DNA from: JACZXQ01 sp036986155
Lineage (GTDB): Bacteria; Gemmatimonadota; Gemmatimonadetes; Longimicrobiales; Gaopeijiaceae
Direction of reading: 5' to 3'
Length of the DNA stretch: 24,086 bases
Assembly: GCA_036986155.1 (NCBI GenBank)
Contig: BTRA01000034.1
Coordinates: 1 to 24,086 of the forward strand
Both the position numbers and the translations under genes were made by a program. A model generated the notes under the pieces. The model worked only from the letters and a program-made list of their open reading frames with translations, was not told the origin of the DNA and did not search any database. Within the stretch, counting starts at the first letter, position 1. Every line of letters begins with the position of its first letter. Positions 23,433 through 24,086 of this stretch are shown here, piece after piece.

Positions 23433-24086
23433 ATGAAGCTTCGATCCCACGTATGCAAATTGATTCCCCGGAGCTACCGGACCATCGTTGTGGTCTCGGT
23501 GGTTGCAACCGTGGTCGGCGCACTTTTCACGTCCAAGCTGAAGCTCGAGAGTGATCTCGCCGCACTGTTACCGAGCAGTTTTCCCAGCGTGCAGGCGCTC
23601 GACCGTATGCGCGACGAGGTCGGGGGTGGCGTCAGTAAGCTCCGCATCGTTCTGAAGAGCCAGAACTTCCCCGCCCTCCAGCGCTTGGCCGGAGATCTCA
23701 AGCCGAGGCTGGACGCAAGCGAGTACGTGCTGTATTCGCAGTACCGAAACGAGGTCGATTTCTATCAGAAGAACGCCCTTCTGTTCTTGAACCCGCTCGA
23801 GTTGGACTCTCTCTACGACGCCGTCCAGGGCGCGATCGACGACGAGAAGCAGGCGATCAACCCGTTCATGGTCGACGATCTTTTCGGGCCTCCTCCCGGC
23901 GCCGCGAAGTCGGACGACGAGGCGAAGAGTGACCTCGAGGTCTGGGACGAAAAGTATCGCGAAAGCGAGCCCAAGCCGTTTTACACGAACCAGGATAGTA
24001 CCGTCCTGGTGATGGAGGTCTTCGCCGCCGAGGAGAGCGTCGACATCGACTTCAGCCGCGTCATGCTCTCGGCGGTGCAGGACATC
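23433..24086 (+). CDS. RND/MMPL-superfamily transporter, N-terminal 218 residues (runs off the window)
   Basis: The frame opens with ATG at 23433 and stays open to the window end. The first 218 residues give a short cytoplasmic start, a transmembrane helix at about residues 16-34 (TIVVVSVVATVVGALFT), then an extracytoplasmic domain beginning KLKLESDLAALLPSSFPSVQ. The pattern of one N-terminal helix, then a short acidic segment ending in LLP, then a long periplasmic domain is typical of MMPL/HpnN-type RND proteins. These use the proton gradient to move lipids such as hopanoids or sterols. It follows the MlaC-like gene by 45 bases and is likely in the same operon. The permease core is outside the window, so proton-relay residues cannot be checked. 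The visible part contains no stop or frameshift. Confidence 0.8.
   Translation, partial: MKLRSHVCKLIPRSYRTIVVVSVVATVVGALFTSKLKLESDLAALLPSSFPSVQALDRMRDEVGGGVSKLRIVLKSQNFPALQRLAGDLKPRLDASEYVLYSQYRNEVDFYQKNALLFLNPLELDSLYDAVQGAIDDEKQAINPFMVDDLFGPPPGAAKSDDEAKSDLEVWDEKYRESEPKPFYTNQDSTVLVMEVFAAEESVDIDFSRVMLSAVQDI

Overview
The window is high-GC, gene-dense bacterial chromosome from a Gram-negative, two-membrane cell. It encodes lipoproteins, a TolC-family outer-membrane protein, two MlaC-like periplasmic lipid-binding domains and the start of an RND/MMPL transporter. A carboxypeptidase-regulatory-like domain followed by a TonB-plug-like segment, and a LVIVD-type secreted propeller, give a flavour I associate with Gemmatimonadota or a related marine/soil lineage. 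That assignment is an inference from protein style, not from a marker gene. There are no tRNA or rRNA genes, insertion sequences or CRISPR arrays that I can see.

Left part (1-10588), mostly unrelated single genes: two translationally coupled type IV pilin-like genes (the first cut by the window edge); a family-5 solute-binding lipoprotein; a divergent YchF/OLA1-type GTPase; on the minus strand a small four-helix YvlD-like membrane protein; a secreted LVIVD-like propeller; a CarboxypepD_reg/plug/VWA chimera of the YfbK type preceded by a nested hairpin that buries its ribosome-binding site; a membrane-anchored protein built from three copies of an undescribed beta-rich repeat; and an e(P4)-type acid phosphatase lipoprotein. 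Hairpins after several of these genes mark separate transcription units.

Right part (10613-24086), the centrepiece: a divergent locus that reads as a sphingolipid (ceramide-type) synthesis and trafficking island. Leftward lie a fatty acyl-AMP ligase, an acyl carrier protein and a serine-palmitoyltransferase-like alpha-oxoamine synthase. Rightward, from a shared 297-bp divergent region, come a GNAT-type N-acyltransferase of the kind that includes the bacterial ceramide synthase, a diacylglycerol/ceramide-kinase-family protein, a GMC oxidoreductase with a C-x2-C-x2-C-x4-C motif, a Gfo/Idh/MocA oxidoreductase, a membrane protein with an internal duplication, an MlaC-DUF3047 fusion, a TolC-family channel, a second MlaC-like protein and the start of an RND/MMPL transporter. 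Four of the junctions on this strand are ATGA overlaps, so much of the right arm is probably one operon.

Proposed logic: the ligase loads a fatty acid on the carrier protein; the synthase condenses it with an amino acid (probably serine); the GNAT protein N-acylates the product; the kinase and the two oxidoreductases reduce or decorate it; and the MlaC/TolC/RND set moves the finished lipid across the envelope, much as HpnM/HpnN are thought to do for hopanoids. No SDR/epimerase-type ceramide reductase (CerR of Caulobacter) is present in the window, so a non-homologous oxidoreductase may fill that step. The chemistry and substrate of the transport half are inference.
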